A DNA stretch of 64,000 nucleotides, taken from contig CALUTU010000003.1 in NCBI GenBank assembly GCA_944323785.1, positions 62,001 through 126,000 on the forward strand, written 5' to 3'. How positions within the stretch are numbered: position 1 is the stretch's first letter; the number at the start of each line of letters is the position of its first letter. A model generated the notes under the pieces. It was not told the DNA's origin. It saw only the letters and a program-made list of their open reading frames with translations, and ran no database searches. Source of the stretch: an uncultured Bacteroidales bacterium. Lineage in GTDB: Bacteria > Bacteroidota > Bacteroidia > Bacteroidales > UBA932. The position numbers and the translations under genes were made by a program. Shown here piece after piece: positions 1-8,845 of the stretch.

Positions 1-180
1 TCCCGGAAAATGCTGCCGGAAAATGCTCCGGAACTGAAAGGGTGGAACTGCCGGTACTTCAAATCAGGCAAGCTGTACAAATACTATGTAGGGTCATACA
101 AGTCCAAGGATGAGGCCAGAAAAGCCCTGCCCAATGTAAGAAACAGCTTTCCGGAAGCATTCATCATCAATATAGAATAA
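1..180 (+). CDS. C-terminal end of N-acetylmuramoyl-L-alanine amidase with SPOR-like domain (5' partial)
   Basis: The frame is open from the first base to a TAA at 178-180 and encodes the last 59 residues of a protein that starts upstream of the window. The tail contains the pattern YKYYVGSYKSKDEARKAL followed by a predicted helix and strand ending in FIINIE, which resembles a SPOR peptidoglycan-binding domain. In Bacteroidota this type of tail is found on periplasmic amidases encoded just before an MCE protein, which is the arrangement here (10 bp gap). The catalytic domain is not in view, so the amidase assignment rests on context and the tail. Confidence 0.6.
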   Translation, partial: SRKMLPENAPELKGWNCRYFKSGKLYKYYVGSYKSKDEARKALPNVRNSFPEAFIINIE

Positions 181-190
181 TCACAGCACC

Positions 191-1075
191 ATGAGAAAAG
201 AGATAAAGACCGGACTGTTCGCCGTTATCGTCCTCGCAGTCGCCCTGTTCATGATTGAGTTCCTCAAAGGCAAGGATATCTTCTCCAGAAACAACACCTA
301 TTATATAATATATCCGTCTGTAGAAGGACTGAGCGTCTCCACCGGCGTAACGGTCGGAGGCTATGCAGCCGGCATCGTCTCCGATATCGTATACAACAGA
401 CAGACCATGGACTACACTGTATCCACCAGCATATCCAGAGAATTCGACATACCAAAGGACTCTTACATCGAGATTTACAGTTCAGACATACTCGGCACCA
501 GGAAGCTGCGGGTCAGGATGGGTTCATCATCCGTTATGGCCACCTCCGGAGACACACTCCGCGGATGTAAGGAAGCTGATATGATCGCCTCCCTTACAGG
601 AAGTCTGGACTCCCTGCTGAACGGTATCAACACAACCGTTGAATCCATCAACCTGCTCCTCGGCGAGGAGAACCGCACCGAAGTCCGTCAACTGCTCAAA
701 AGGCTCAACAGCACAGCCGGCAATCTGGACAAAGTCTCTGCCATGCTCCAGAGCAAGAGCCCCGACATAGAGACATTGCTGTCCAACCTGAGCTCCATAT
801 CCACCACCCTGGATTCCGCGGCCACAGCAATCAGCGGTACTGCAGCCAACGCAGAAGCCGTCACAGCATCACTTAGAGAAGCCGACCTGAGAGGCATGAC
901 CGACTCAATCAGGTCTCTGGCCGGCAGACTGCAGGACCCGGACGGAAGCATAGGGAAGCTGATGGGCTCGGACTCACTCTACAATGCCCTCACAGCCCTC
1001 TCAAACGACCTGGACTCTCTGGTCAACAACATAAGGAAAGACCCTAAAAAGTATATAAAAATTTCTATATTCTGA
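191..1075 (+). CDS. MlaD-like MCE family protein
   Basis: A 294-residue protein of the MCE (mammalian cell entry) family. These are periplasmic lipid-binding subunits of ABC-type phospholipid transport between outer and inner membrane. Residues about 9-25 form one membrane anchor (LFAVIVLAVALFMIEFL), residues about 37-115 form the MCE beta domain (GLSVSTGVTVGGYAAGIV, later LGTRKLRVRMG), and the rest is a long amphipathic helical region rich in Ser, Leu and Asp that could form a coiled coil. The ATG at 191 follows the amidase stop by 10 bp, so both are probably co-transcribed. The ATPase and permease partners are not in this window. The family is clear; the exact lipid substrate is not. Confidence 0.88.
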   Translation: MRKEIKTGLFAVIVLAVALFMIEFLKGKDIFSRNNTYYIIYPSVEGLSVSTGVTVGGYAAGIVSDIVYNRQTMDYTVSTSISREFDIPKDSYIEIYSSDILGTRKLRVRMGSSSVMATSGDTLRGCKEADMIASLTGSLDSLLNGINTTVESINLLLGEENRTEVRQLLKRLNSTAGNLDKVSAMLQSKSPDIETLLSNLSSISTTLDSAATAISGTAANAEAVTASLREADLRGMTDSIRSLAGRLQDPDGSIGKLMGSDSLYNALTALSNDLDSLVNNIRKDPKKYIKISIF

Positions 1076-1257
1076 AATAAAATCGTAACATTTTTTCATT
1101 AAAATTTTTTTTAAAATTAAATCATCTTGATAAACAAGATGTTTAAAATTTTGAAGAAATTTTTATTTTTTTAATTGATTTTTTTTACTCAATTTTGCTC
1201 TCCCCAATGAGGGGAAACTGATACTTAATATATAAAAATTCAACTGATACTTGAGGA
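1076..1257 (+). promoter_or_regulatory. AT-rich upstream region of dnaA with hairpins and a direct repeat
   Basis: This 182-bp spacer is very rich in A and T runs. It contains the inverted repeat CATCTTG-ataaa-CAAGATG (1123-1141) flanked by TTAAA/TTTAA, a small hairpin TCCCC-aatga-GGGGA (1201-1215), and an exact 11-bp direct repeat AACTGATACTT at 1216-1226 and 1242-1252, the second copy ending 5 bp before the dnaA start. No exact TAnnTTTG box is seen; the closest is CAATTTTG just before the small hairpin. It must carry the dnaA promoter. AT-richness next to dnaA could also suit an unwinding region, but I see no cluster of DnaA boxes. Confidence 0.6.
1216..1252 (+). repeat. 11-bp direct repeat, 26-bp period, before dnaA
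   Basis: AACTGATACTT occurs at 1216-1226 and again at 1242-1252, offset by exactly 26 bp, with AATATATAAAAATTC between. The second copy covers the position of the ribosome-binding region of dnaA. The copies could be a binding site for a regulator of dnaA expression; function is inference only. Confidence 0.6.
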
Positions 1258-2667
1258 ATGGATTACCGTGAAGTATGGGATAACTGTCTGCAAATCATAA
1301 GGGATAACATCCCTGAGAGCAGCTATAGGACGTGGTTTGAGCCTATCAGACCCGTCCGGCTGGAAGGAAGTACCCTTACCATTCAGGTACCCTCAGGTTT
1401 CTTCCCCGAATACATCGAGGCCCACTACATCGACATCCTGCGTTCCTCCATGAAAAGGGTTATCGGAAAGGATGCGAAGCTTGTATATGAAGTATCAGTA
1501 GTGAAGAACTCCACCGTACGCTATCCGGCAGGCAGACCTGACTCCGGGATTGTCAATCCCGACATAGCCCTGCCCAAGGAAAAGGTGGAGAAGATCGATG
1601 ACCCTTATGTGATTCCAGGCATCAAGGGCATAACGGTCAATCCCAATCTCAACTACAACTATTCTTTTGAGAATCTCATAGAAGGAGACTGCAACCGTCT
1701 GGGCCGCGCTGCCGGACTGGCCATCGCGGAGAACCCAGGAAGCACAGCATACAATCCTTTTTTTGTATACGGTGGTCCCGGTCTGGGAAAGACCCATCTG
1801 GCACAGGCCATAGGCATAGAGATAAAGGAGAAATATGCCGGGAAAGTGGTTCTCTATGTCACCGCCAACCGTTTCGTGACCCATTACATGGACTCGATTC
1901 AGAAGAATGCCATGACGGACTTCCTGCACTACTATCAGTCGATGGATGTCCTCATCATAGACGACGTTCATGAGTTTGCCGACAAGCCAGGTACCCAGAA
2001 CGCCTTCTTCCAGATATTCAACTACCTGCACCAGCTCGGAAAACAGCTGATCTTCACATCGGACAGAGCGCCGGCCGACCTGCAGGGACTGGAGCAGAGG
2101 CTTCTCTCCCGGTTCAAGTGGGGACTTACTACGGAGCTGCTTCCGCCCGATATGAAGACAAGGGTGGCTATCCTGAAAGCCAAGAGTTTCCGGGAAGGGA
2201 TCACACTGGACGACGGAATCATAGACTACATAGCATCCAAAGTCACAGACAATGTGCGGGAGCTCGAAGGCACTCTGGCCTCACTGATGGCACACGCCAC
2301 ACTGACCAAGAGAAAGATTACCCTCCAGCTGGCTCAGGAGATTATCGAGAAGATAGTGACGGTGAATACCAGCGAAGTATCCATCACCAAGATCCGCAAC
2401 ACGGTCAGTGACTATTTCGGCATATCCAACGACGTGATGCTCTCCAACTCCAGAAAGAGGGAGATCGTCCAGGCCAGACAGATAGCCATGTACCTGTGCC
2501 GCCAGCACACCGGCAAGTCCCTTACCTCCATCGGCAGTGAACTGGGCGGAAAGAACCACGCGACTGTCCTGCACGCCTGCGAGACCGTATGCGACCTGAT
2601 GGCCACGGACCGCTCCTTCAAGCAGTACGTCACCGACATTGAGAAGAAACTCAAATCCAACATCTAA
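1258..2667 (+). CDS. dnaA: Chromosomal replication initiator protein DnaA
   Basis: A 469-residue DnaA, of normal length. Domain I (1-80) begins with WDNCLQIIRDNIPESSYRTWF, the linker is short, and the AAA+ domain III carries Walker A GGPGLGKTH (about 172-180) and Walker B LIIDDVHEF. Domain IV ends with the HTH that reads the DnaA box, within QARQIAMYLCR...SLTSIGSELGGKNHATVLHACETV. The protein binds DnaA boxes and opens the origin in its ATP form. One oddity: the usual Asp of the signature (G-R/K-D-H-x-T) is Asn here (AAC codon). pepD follows after 11 bp. The ATG at 1258 is preceded by TTGAGGA. Confidence 0.98.
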   Translation: MDYREVWDNCLQIIRDNIPESSYRTWFEPIRPVRLEGSTLTIQVPSGFFPEYIEAHYIDILRSSMKRVIGKDAKLVYEVSVVKNSTVRYPAGRPDSGIVNPDIALPKEKVEKIDDPYVIPGIKGITVNPNLNYNYSFENLIEGDCNRLGRAAGLAIAENPGSTAYNPFFVYGGPGLGKTHLAQAIGIEIKEKYAGKVVLYVTANRFVTHYMDSIQKNAMTDFLHYYQSMDVLIIDDVHEFADKPGTQNAFFQIFNYLHQLGKQLIFTSDRAPADLQGLEQRLLSRFKWGLTTELLPPDMKTRVAILKAKSFREGITLDDGIIDYIASKVTDNVRELEGTLASLMAHATLTKRKITLQLAQEIIEKIVTVNTSEVSITKIRNTVSDYFGISNDVMLSNSRKREIVQARQIAMYLCRQHTGKSLTSIGSELGGKNHATVLHACETVCDLMATDRSFKQYVTDIEKKLKSNI

Positions 2668-2678
2668 TACCTACAGTC

Positions 2679-4118
2679 ATGACTTCAGAACAAGTGCTGT
2701 CCCATTTCCGCGAGATACTCACCATTCCACGCGAGTCGGGACATGAGGAGCATATTATCGCCTGGCTCCAGAAATTCGCCGCAGACCGGCATCTCGACTG
2801 CAAGACCGACGAGGCCGGCAATGTACTCATAACCATACCGGCGACACCCGGCAGGGAGAACTCCCCCACTGTCATCCTGCAGAGCCATTCGGACATGGTC
2901 TGCGAGAAGAACAGCGGAGTGGAGCATGATTTCTCGAAAGATCCCATCAAGGCTGTCGTAGAGAACGGCTGGCTCATAGCCAAGGACACCACCCTGGGTG
3001 CTGACTGCGGTATCGGTATAGCCGCCCAGCTGGCAGTCCTCGAGGACAAGGAGCTGCCTCACGGCAAGATAGAGTGCCTCTTCACCACCTCCGAGGAGAC
3101 CGGGCTGGACGGAGCATTCGCTCTCAAAGGCGACTTCCTCACCGGCAGCATACTGCTCAACCTCGACTCCGAGGACGAGGGCGAACTGTTCATCGGCTGC
3201 GCCGGAGGTATCGACACCACAGCGAAATTCCACTACACTCCCGTTCCCGTCCCGGCCGGCAAGGTCTGCGTCAAGGCAGGATTCTGCGGCGGCATCGGCG
3301 GGCACAGCGGAGACGACATCGACAAGGGCCGTTCCAACGCAGTACAGTCCCTCGCGAGACTGCTCTACCGCGTATGGAACGGGACTTCCGCAACCCTCTG
3401 CAGCATAGACGGCGGCAACAAGCGCAACGCCATAGCCCGCGAGGCATCTGCCGTAATAGCCGTCAATCCTTCGGATACAGCCAAGGTAAAAGGCATACTT
3501 GACGAGACCCTCGCCGAACTGCGCGACGAATATGCGATTACGGATCCGGACATCGCCGCCGTATGGGAGGAGAACCTGGAATTGCCGGCTACGGCAGTGG
3601 ACGACAAGACCGCATTCAACCTCATCTGCGCACTGCATGCAGTACCTCACGGAGTCATGGCCATGAGCGCGGAGGTCAAGGGGCTGGTGGAGACATCCTC
3701 TAACCTGGCGTCAGTCAAGATGCAGGAGGACAATGTAATCCGCATTGGCACCAGCCAGCGCAGCTCGACCAACTCCGCCCGCCGCAACGCCGCCATGCGC
3801 ATAGAGGCCGCCTTCAAGGTTGCCGGAGCCGAAGTCACCCATGAGTCGGAGTATCCCGGCTGGAAACCCAGCCTCAAATCCCATATTCTGGAAGTCTGCA
3901 AGAGCTCATACAAGAAGCTCTTCGGCAACGACCCCGTAGTGCGGGCCATTCACGCCGGACTGGAGTGCGGACTCTTCCTGGACAAATACCCCCATCTGGA
4001 CATGATCTCGTTCGGGCCTACCCTCCGCGGAGTACACGCTCCCGGCGAGAGACTCGACCTGGCCAGTCTGGACAAGTTCGTCCTGCTGCTCAAGGATGTG
4101 ATCAAGGAATGTAAATAG
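2679..4118 (+). CDS. pepD: Aminoacyl-histidine dipeptidase (PepD, M20 family)
   Basis: A 479-residue M20-family metallopeptidase that cleaves dipeptides such as carnosine-type Xaa-His in the cytoplasm, with no signal peptide. Metal-ligand motifs are visible in order: LQSHSDMVCE (His and Asp, about 68-77), the DCG of LGADCGIG, TSEETGLDGA (Glu-Glu), and NLDSEDEGE. Length and the motif set match the PepD/cytosol non-specific dipeptidase group. It starts 11 bp after dnaA and ends 7 bp before rpe, so dnaA-pepD-rpe are probably one transcript. Confidence 0.95.
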   Translation: MTSEQVLSHFREILTIPRESGHEEHIIAWLQKFAADRHLDCKTDEAGNVLITIPATPGRENSPTVILQSHSDMVCEKNSGVEHDFSKDPIKAVVENGWLIAKDTTLGADCGIGIAAQLAVLEDKELPHGKIECLFTTSEETGLDGAFALKGDFLTGSILLNLDSEDEGELFIGCAGGIDTTAKFHYTPVPVPAGKVCVKAGFCGGIGGHSGDDIDKGRSNAVQSLARLLYRVWNGTSATLCSIDGGNKRNAIAREASAVIAVNPSDTAKVKGILDETLAELRDEYAITDPDIAAVWEENLELPATAVDDKTAFNLICALHAVPHGVMAMSAEVKGLVETSSNLASVKMQEDNVIRIGTSQRSSTNSARRNAAMRIEAAFKVAGAEVTHESEYPGWKPSLKSHILEVCKSSYKKLFGNDPVVRAIHAGLECGLFLDKYPHLDMISFGPTLRGVHAPGERLDLASLDKFVLLLKDVIKECK

Positions 4119-4125
4119 AATAACC

Positions 4126-4788
4126 ATGACTGAGAAACGCCACCTCAAGATAGCCCCGTCGATACTCACATCGGACTTCACCCGTCTGGGCGAGACCATC
4201 GATATGCTCAACTCCTCCCAGTGCGACTACATCCACCTGGATGTGATGGACGGAGTATTCGTACCCAACATATCCTTCGGCTTTCCGGTTATCCGCAACA
4301 TAGCGAAAAGAGCTGCGAAACCCCTGGACGTACACTTGATGATAGTGGACCCGGACCGTTATATCGGAGTGCTGCGCGATGCATCCCCCGAGTACGTCAC
4401 CGTACACTACGAAGCCTGCACACACCTGCACCGCAGCCTGCAGAACATCAAGGCCAACGGCATGAAGGCCGGAGTGGTGCTCAATCCGCACACTCCTGTC
4501 TCCGGTCTGGAATACATAGCCGAATACTGCGACATGATAGTGCTGATGTCGGTCAATCCCGGATTCGGAGGCCAGTCCTTCATCGAGAGCACCTACCGTA
4601 AGATATCCGAGACCAAGGAGATGCTTCAGAGGCTCGGTTCTAAGGCACTTATCGAGGTGGACGGAGGAGTCAACCTGACCAATGCAGGCGCCCTGCGCGA
4701 TGCCGGAGCCGATGTCGTAGTGACCGGCAACGCTGTCTTCGCCTCGGAAGACCCTGTCGCCACGGTGGAGCTGTTCAAGTCCCTATAG
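4126..4788 (+). CDS. rpe: Ribulose-phosphate 3-epimerase
   Basis: A 220-residue TIM-barrel enzyme that interconverts ribulose 5-phosphate and xylulose 5-phosphate in the pentose phosphate pathway. Family motifs are complete: IAPSILTSDFTRL at the N-terminus, IHLDVMDGVFVPNISFG with catalytic Asp and metal His, DVHLMI, MSVNPGFGGQSF in the phosphate-binding loop and IEVDGGVNL with the second catalytic Asp. It follows pepD by 7 bp. Its stop codon overlaps the end of the oppositely oriented birA by 6 bp, with no terminator between. Confidence 0.98.
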   Translation: MTEKRHLKIAPSILTSDFTRLGETIDMLNSSQCDYIHLDVMDGVFVPNISFGFPVIRNIAKRAAKPLDVHLMIVDPDRYIGVLRDASPEYVTVHYEACTHLHRSLQNIKANGMKAGVVLNPHTPVSGLEYIAEYCDMIVLMSVNPGFGGQSFIESTYRKISETKEMLQRLGSKALIEVDGGVNLTNAGALRDAGADVVVTGNAVFASEDPVATVELFKSL

Positions 4789-5559
4789 CACGAACCTTAT
4801 TTCCTTAAAATAATACTTAGCCACCTGCCCGTCCTCCTTCTCAACCAGGAGACGGGCAGTACCTTTCTCCACTCCCAGTATCCGCCCCCGGAACCTGCGG
4901 AGTCCTCCGCCCGTGACATATTCCGTCTCCTCAAACTCTGCCGGGATGCCTTTACGGTACAGCAGCCGGGAATATTCCTCCTCCAGCCCCGGGACATGAC
5001 CGTCTGCGTCCATCTGACCGTAAAGTTCAAATATCCGGTGCAGCAGTCTCGGCAGCTCTTCTTCCGGACTAAGTCCCGGCGTGCCTTCCAGGCCCGTCAC
5101 CGCATTGTCCAGAGCCAGCAGCACAGATGTGGGGTTGGGAAGTTCAGGAGGAAACACCCTCTGATTGACATTGAGACCTATGCCGGCAATGCTGACTGCC
5201 AGAGTGTCATCCTTCAATGTATTCTCTATCAGCATCCCGCAAATCTTTCTGTCCCCGATGTAGATATCATTGGGCCACTTTATCCGGGCATCCAGTCCCA
5301 GTTCCGCCAGATAACGGACTATCCCCACCGAGCATATCTGCGAGATGACGAACTGGCCGGCAGCCCTCAATCCCCTGGGCCTGAAAAGTATTGAGAACAT
5401 CAGGTTCTCTCCCTGACGGCTCTCCCACCTGTTGCCCCTCTGCCCTCTCCCCGCCGTCTGATACTCCGCACACCACACCGTCTTGTCTTCCGCCGCGTCC
5501 TTGTTTCTCCAGGCATCCAGATTCGTAGAGTCTGTCATCTTTAACCAATGGATATTCAT
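4783..5559 (-). CDS. birA: Biotin--[acetyl-CoA-carboxylase] ligase
   Basis: About 258 residues from the chosen ATG at 5559 (MNIHWLKMTDSTNLDAW). An in-frame ATG 33 bp further upstream exists, but the conserved N-terminus of the family begins at the internal one. The enzyme activates biotin as biotinyl-AMP and attaches it to the carboxylase BCCP subunit. Visible motifs: DSTNLDAW, AGRGQRGNRW (biotinyl-AMP loop), IKWPNDIYIGDRKICGMLIE and GIGLNVNQ. It lacks the N-terminal DNA-binding HTH of the E. coli protein, so it is probably a ligase only. It diverges from rsfS and runs tail-to-tail into rpe. Confidence 0.95.
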   Translation of the reverse strand: MNIHWLKMTDSTNLDAWRNKDAAEDKTVWCAEYQTAGRGQRGNRWESRQGENLMFSILFRPRGLRAAGQFVISQICSVGIVRYLAELGLDARIKWPNDIYIGDRKICGMLIENTLKDDTLAVSIAGIGLNVNQRVFPPELPNPTSVLLALDNAVTGLEGTPGLSPEEELPRLLHRIFELYGQMDADGHVPGLEEEYSRLLYRKGIPAEFEETEYVTGGGLRRFRGRILGVEKGTARLLVEKEDGQVAKYYFKEIRFVL

Positions 5560-5576
5560 GGCATAATTTTTATAAG

Positions 5577-5584
5577 TATATTTG
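5577..5584 (+). promoter_or_regulatory. -7 promoter box of rsfS-ftsH-cdsA operon
   Basis: TATATTTG matches the Bacteroidota -7 consensus TAnnTTTG and lies 22 bp before the rsfS ATG. The -33 region (around 5554) has ATTC, not TTTG. It lies left of, and 5 bp from, the box of the divergent birA promoter. Confidence 0.6.
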
Positions 5585-5589
5585 CACGG

Positions 5590-5597
5590 CAAATTTA
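5590..5597 (-). promoter_or_regulatory. -7 promoter box of birA
   Basis: On the minus strand TAAATTTG matches TAnnTTTG and lies 30 bp before the chosen birA ATG, which supports the start at 5559. Each of the two divergent transcripts would run through the other promoter, so polymerase binding to one should exclude the other. Confidence 0.5.
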
Positions 5598-5606
5598 TAT
5601 TTATTT

Positions 5607-5957
5607 ATGATAGAAGTAGACACCATAGCCGAGGCTATGCTCGAAAAAAAGGGAAAAAATGTGTGCGCCCTCGATCTGAAAAAGATAGGAACTGCCATAA
5701 CAGACTGGTTTGTAATATGCAACGCTGACTCAACCACTCAGGTTGCGGCCATTGCGGACAATATAGAGGAGAGGATGATCGAGAAATGCGGACGGAAGGT
5801 CGTCCGCGCCCAGGGCAAGGAGAACGGATTCTGGGTCATACTGGACTATCTCAACGTAGTGGTTCACATATTCCAGACCGAATACAGAAACTTTTACCGC
5901 CTGGAGGACCTGTGGGCGGATGCGGAAAGAAAAGACTACCATGACGACGAGCAATAA
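5607..5957 (+). CDS. rsfS: Ribosome silencing factor RsfS
   Basis: A 116-residue protein of the RsfS/Iojap family, which binds ribosomal protein L14 and blocks joining of ribosomal subunits when nutrients are short. Recognisable stretches are LKKIGTAITDWFVICNADSTTQVAAI, GKENGFWVILDYLNVVVHIF and the C-terminal YRLEDLWADA (given here as separate short motifs). Length is normal. The next gene, ftsH, begins just after or overlaps its end. Confidence 0.96.
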   Translation: MIEVDTIAEAMLEKKGKNVCALDLKKIGTAITDWFVICNADSTTQVAAIADNIEERMIEKCGRKVVRAQGKENGFWVILDYLNVVVHIFQTEYRNFYRLEDLWADAERKDYHDDEQ

Positions 5958-5964
5958 GGACAAC

Positions 5965-8034
5965 ATGAGCACTCAGCAGAACAGGAACAATCCCGGACCC
6001 GTCGGGCCCGGCCCCGGCAAAAGACCGCCCCAGACTCCCAAACCGATGAGGAGTCTGATGTGGATACTGTACGCCATATTCGGCTTCGCCATGATCTGGA
6101 TCGTGCGCAGCTACTCCGGCACAGACCCGGTCAAGACCGAATGGCTCACCGTCAAGGAGAGCATGATCCCCGGCGGAGACATAGAAAAGATCACCTACAT
6201 CACCAACCTGCACAGGGCGGAGGTGTACATAAAGAAAGACTCCCTGGCAAAATACGCCAACAGATATTTCGGAGGCAGGGCACCAGCAGCGGGACCGCAT
6301 TTCTACTTCATAGTATCGGACAATTTCAATGCCGAGGAGAGTTTTGAGGAAGCCCGCATGGAGCTGCCCGCCGACCAGCGGTTCTCCATATCGACCGAGG
6401 AGCGCAACAACTATTTCGGGCAGATATTCGACTGGATACTCTTCCCGCTCCTGCTATTCGGACTGCTGTGGTTCATCATGTTCCGGCCGATGCAGAAGAA
6501 CATGGGCGGAGGCCCGGGAGGCGGCATCTTCAACGTCGGCAAGTCCCAGGCCAAGCTCTATGAGAAGGAGAACAATGTGAAAGTGACCTTCAAGGACGTG
6601 GCCGGTCTGGAGGAGGCCAAGGTAGAGGTGATGGAGATAGTGGACTTCCTGAAGAATCCTCAGAAATACACAGCCCTGGGAGGCAAGATACCCAAGGGCG
6701 CTCTGCTGGTAGGCCCTCCGGGCACGGGTAAGACCCTGCTGGCCAAGGCCGTCGCCGGCGAGGCCAACGTGCCCTTCTTCTCCATCAGCGGCTCCGACTT
6801 CGTGGAGATGTTCGTCGGCGTGGGAGCCTCCCGCGTGCGCGACCTCTTCCGCCAGGCCAAGGAGAAGGCCCCCTGCATCGTCTTCATAGACGAGATAGAC
6901 GCTGTGGGCCGCGCAAGGAGCAAGAACGTAGGTTTCTCCTCCAACGACGAGCGGGAGAACACCCTCAACCAGCTCCTCACCGAGATGGACGGTTTCGGCA
7001 CCAACTCAGGTGTCATCATCCTCGCAGCCACCAACAGAGCCGACATCCTGGACAAGGCCCTCATGCGCGCAGGCCGGTTCGACCGTCAGATACACGTGGA
7101 TCTGCCGGAGCAGAACGAGCGTCTGGAGATATTCAAGGTTCATCTGCGCAAGGTCAAGCTGGTGGAGAACTTCGACATGGAGTTCCTGGCCAAGCAGACC
7201 CCCGGCTTCTCCGGAGCGGACATAGCCAACGTCTGCAATGAGGCCGCCCTGATAGCCGCCCGCAAGAACAAAAAGGCAGTGGACCGTCAGGACTTCCTCG
7301 ACGCCATCGACCGTATCGTAGGCGGCCTGGAAAGACGCAGCAAGATCATTTCGCCCGCCGAAAAGCGGACCATAGCATACCACGAGGCCGGACACGCCAC
7401 AGTAAGCTGGTGGCTGCCCAACGCCAACCCTCTGCTGAAAGTCACCATCATACCACGCGGAAACGCACTTGGAGCCGCCTGGTATCTGCCGGAGGAGAGA
7501 CAGATAACCACCACAGAGCAGATGATGGACGAGATGGCCGCAACCCTCGGAGGCCGCGCCGCAGAGGAGATAATCAACGGCAAGATCTCCACCGGAGCCA
7601 TGAACGACCTGGAGAAAGTCACCAAGCAGGCTTACGCCATGGTCACCTACTTCGGCATGAGCGACAAGGTCGGCAATATCTCCTTCTACGACTCATCGGG
7701 CAACTCCGGCTACAATCTCAGCAAGCCATATAGCGAGAAGACTGCCGAGCTTATAGATGCAGAGGCCAAGGGTTTCATCGACTCTGCCCACGCCACAGCC
7801 CTCAAAGTGCTGCGCGAACACATGGACGGCTTCACCAGACTGGCCGAGATGCTGCTGGAGCGTGAGGTCATCTTCACCGACGACCTGGTTAAGATATTCG
7901 GAGAGCGTCCCGGCGGACAGAAGCCCCAGAGCGTCTCCGCAGAGTCCGCACCCGAAGCCGCCGCATCGGCATCCACATCATCCACCGCAGATATCCAGGA
8001 GCCTCATGAAGAACCTGCTGGTCAGAACGCTTAG
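5965..8034 (+). CDS. ftsH: ATP-dependent zinc metalloprotease FtsH
   Basis: A membrane-bound AAA+ protease of about 689 residues that degrades unneeded or damaged membrane and soluble proteins. Two membrane segments ([17 protein letters not shown] and [17 protein letters not shown]) flank a periplasmic domain. Then come Walker A GPPGTGKT, Walker [12 protein letters not shown], the arginine-finger region [10 protein letters not shown] and the zinc site HEAGH. I chose ATG 5965, which follows AAGGA and the rsfS stop; in-frame ATGs at 5920 and 5941 would overlap rsfS. cdsA overlaps its 3' end by 29 bp, suggesting translational coupling. Confidence 0.97.
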   Translation: MSTQQNRNNPGPVGPGPGKRPPQTPKPMRSLMWILYAIFGFAMIWIVRSYSGTDPVKTEWLTVKESMIPGGDIEKITYITNLHRAEVYIKKDSLAKYANRYFGGRAPAAGPHFYFIVSDNFNAEESFEEARMELPADQRFSISTEERNNYFGQIFDWILFPLLLFGLLWFIMFRPMQKNMGGGPGGGIFNVGKSQAKLYEKENNVKVTFKDVAGLEEAKVEVMEIVDFLKNPQKYTALGGKIPKGALLVGPPGTGKTLLAKAVAGEANVPFFSISGSDFVEMFVGVGASRVRDLFRQAKEKAPCIVFIDEIDAVGRARSKNVGFSSNDERENTLNQLLTEMDGFGTNSGVIILAATNRADILDKALMRAGRFDRQIHVDLPEQNERLEIFKVHLRKVKLVENFDMEFLAKQTPGFSGADIANVCNEAALIAARKNKKAVDRQDFLDAIDRIVGGLERRSKIISPAEKRTIAYHEAGHATVSWWLPNANPLLKVTIIPRGNALGAAWYLPEERQITTTEQMMDEMAATLGGRAAEEIINGKISTGAMNDLEKVTKQAYAMVTYFGMSDKVGNISFYDSSGNSGYNLSKPYSEKTAELIDAEAKGFIDSAHATALKVLREHMDGFTRLAEMLLEREVIFTDDLVKIFGERPGGQKPQSVSAESAPEAAASASTSSTADIQEPHEEPAGQNA

Positions 8035-8833
8035 CGGCGCAGTCTTCCTGGCCCTGTTCCTGACGGCCCTGCTGTGGCATCCGGCCGCTTACGGTGTCAT
8101 ATTCATGGTTGCGGTATTCATCATGATGACCGAATACCTCAATATCACCGTAGGATCCAAGGAGTGGACAGCCAGAATACTGACCGTCATCACCGCCCTG
8201 CTCACTTTCATGCTTTTCTTCTTCCATGCCGGCTACGGCCTGGACGGAAAATGGCTGCTGGTACTTCCGGTGATGACAGCATTGATATACACCGCCATAC
8301 TTTTCAGCAAGGAAGGCGATGCCTACCGCACCACCCCGTTCATCCTGGCATCCCTGCTGTACATCGCCCTGCCGTTCGCCCTGACCAGCCTGATAGTATT
8401 CTCTCCTGACGGAGACTTCGACGGACGGGTGCTGCTGGCCGTGATGATCATCATCTGGAGCTCGGATGTGGGAGCCTACCTCTTCGGCATGGCCTTCGGA
8501 CAGAAGCACGGACACAAGTTGTTTCCCTCCATCTCCCCGAAGAAAAGCTGGGAGGGCTATTTCGGAGGGCTGGCCCTGTCCCTTGCCGCAGGATGGTGCA
8601 CCGGTTATTTTTCCCTTGTGGACTACCCGTGGTATCACTGCCTCATCCTGGCCCTGCTGGTCAACATCAGTTCCACGATAGGAGATTTGGTGGAGTCGCA
8701 ATTAAAGCGTAACTTTGGAGTCAAGGACGCGGGCAGGATCATGCCCGGGCACGGAGGGCTGCTGGACCGGTTCGACGGAGCCCTGCTGGCATTTCCGGTC
8801 TCGGTCCTGTACATCACATTATCCGGACTTTAA
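8006..8833 (+). CDS. cdsA: Phosphatidate cytidylyltransferase
   Basis: A 275-residue integral membrane enzyme that makes CDP-diacylglycerol from phosphatidic acid and CTP, the branch point of phospholipid synthesis. It has about seven to eight hydrophobic segments and the family signature near the C-terminus: SQLKRNFGVKDAGRIMPGHG then GLLDRFDG. The start ATG at 8006 lies inside ftsH, preceded by CCAGGAGCCTC, an unusually good ribosome-binding site here. The frame stays open upstream, but that part is only the ftsH gene read in another frame. psd follows after 12 bp. Confidence 0.96.
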   Translation: MKNLLVRTLSGAVFLALFLTALLWHPAAYGVIFMVAVFIMMTEYLNITVGSKEWTARILTVITALLTFMLFFFHAGYGLDGKWLLVLPVMTALIYTAILFSKEGDAYRTTPFILASLLYIALPFALTSLIVFSPDGDFDGRVLLAVMIIIWSSDVGAYLFGMAFGQKHGHKLFPSISPKKSWEGYFGGLALSLAAGWCTGYFSLVDYPWYHCLILALLVNISSTIGDLVESQLKRNFGVKDAGRIMPGHGGLLDRFDGALLAFPVSVLYITLSGL

Positions 8834-8845
8834 CCTTACTGCTAT

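Noticed and set aside
1076..1257. Replication origin next to dnaA
   Set aside because: AT-rich, but no cluster of DnaA boxes and rpmH is far away; origin position needs whole-genome skew, which is not available.
7757..8005. N-terminal extension of CdsA
   Set aside because: It is ftsH read in another frame, Pro/Ser-rich; the ATG at 8006 with AGGAG in front fits the family.
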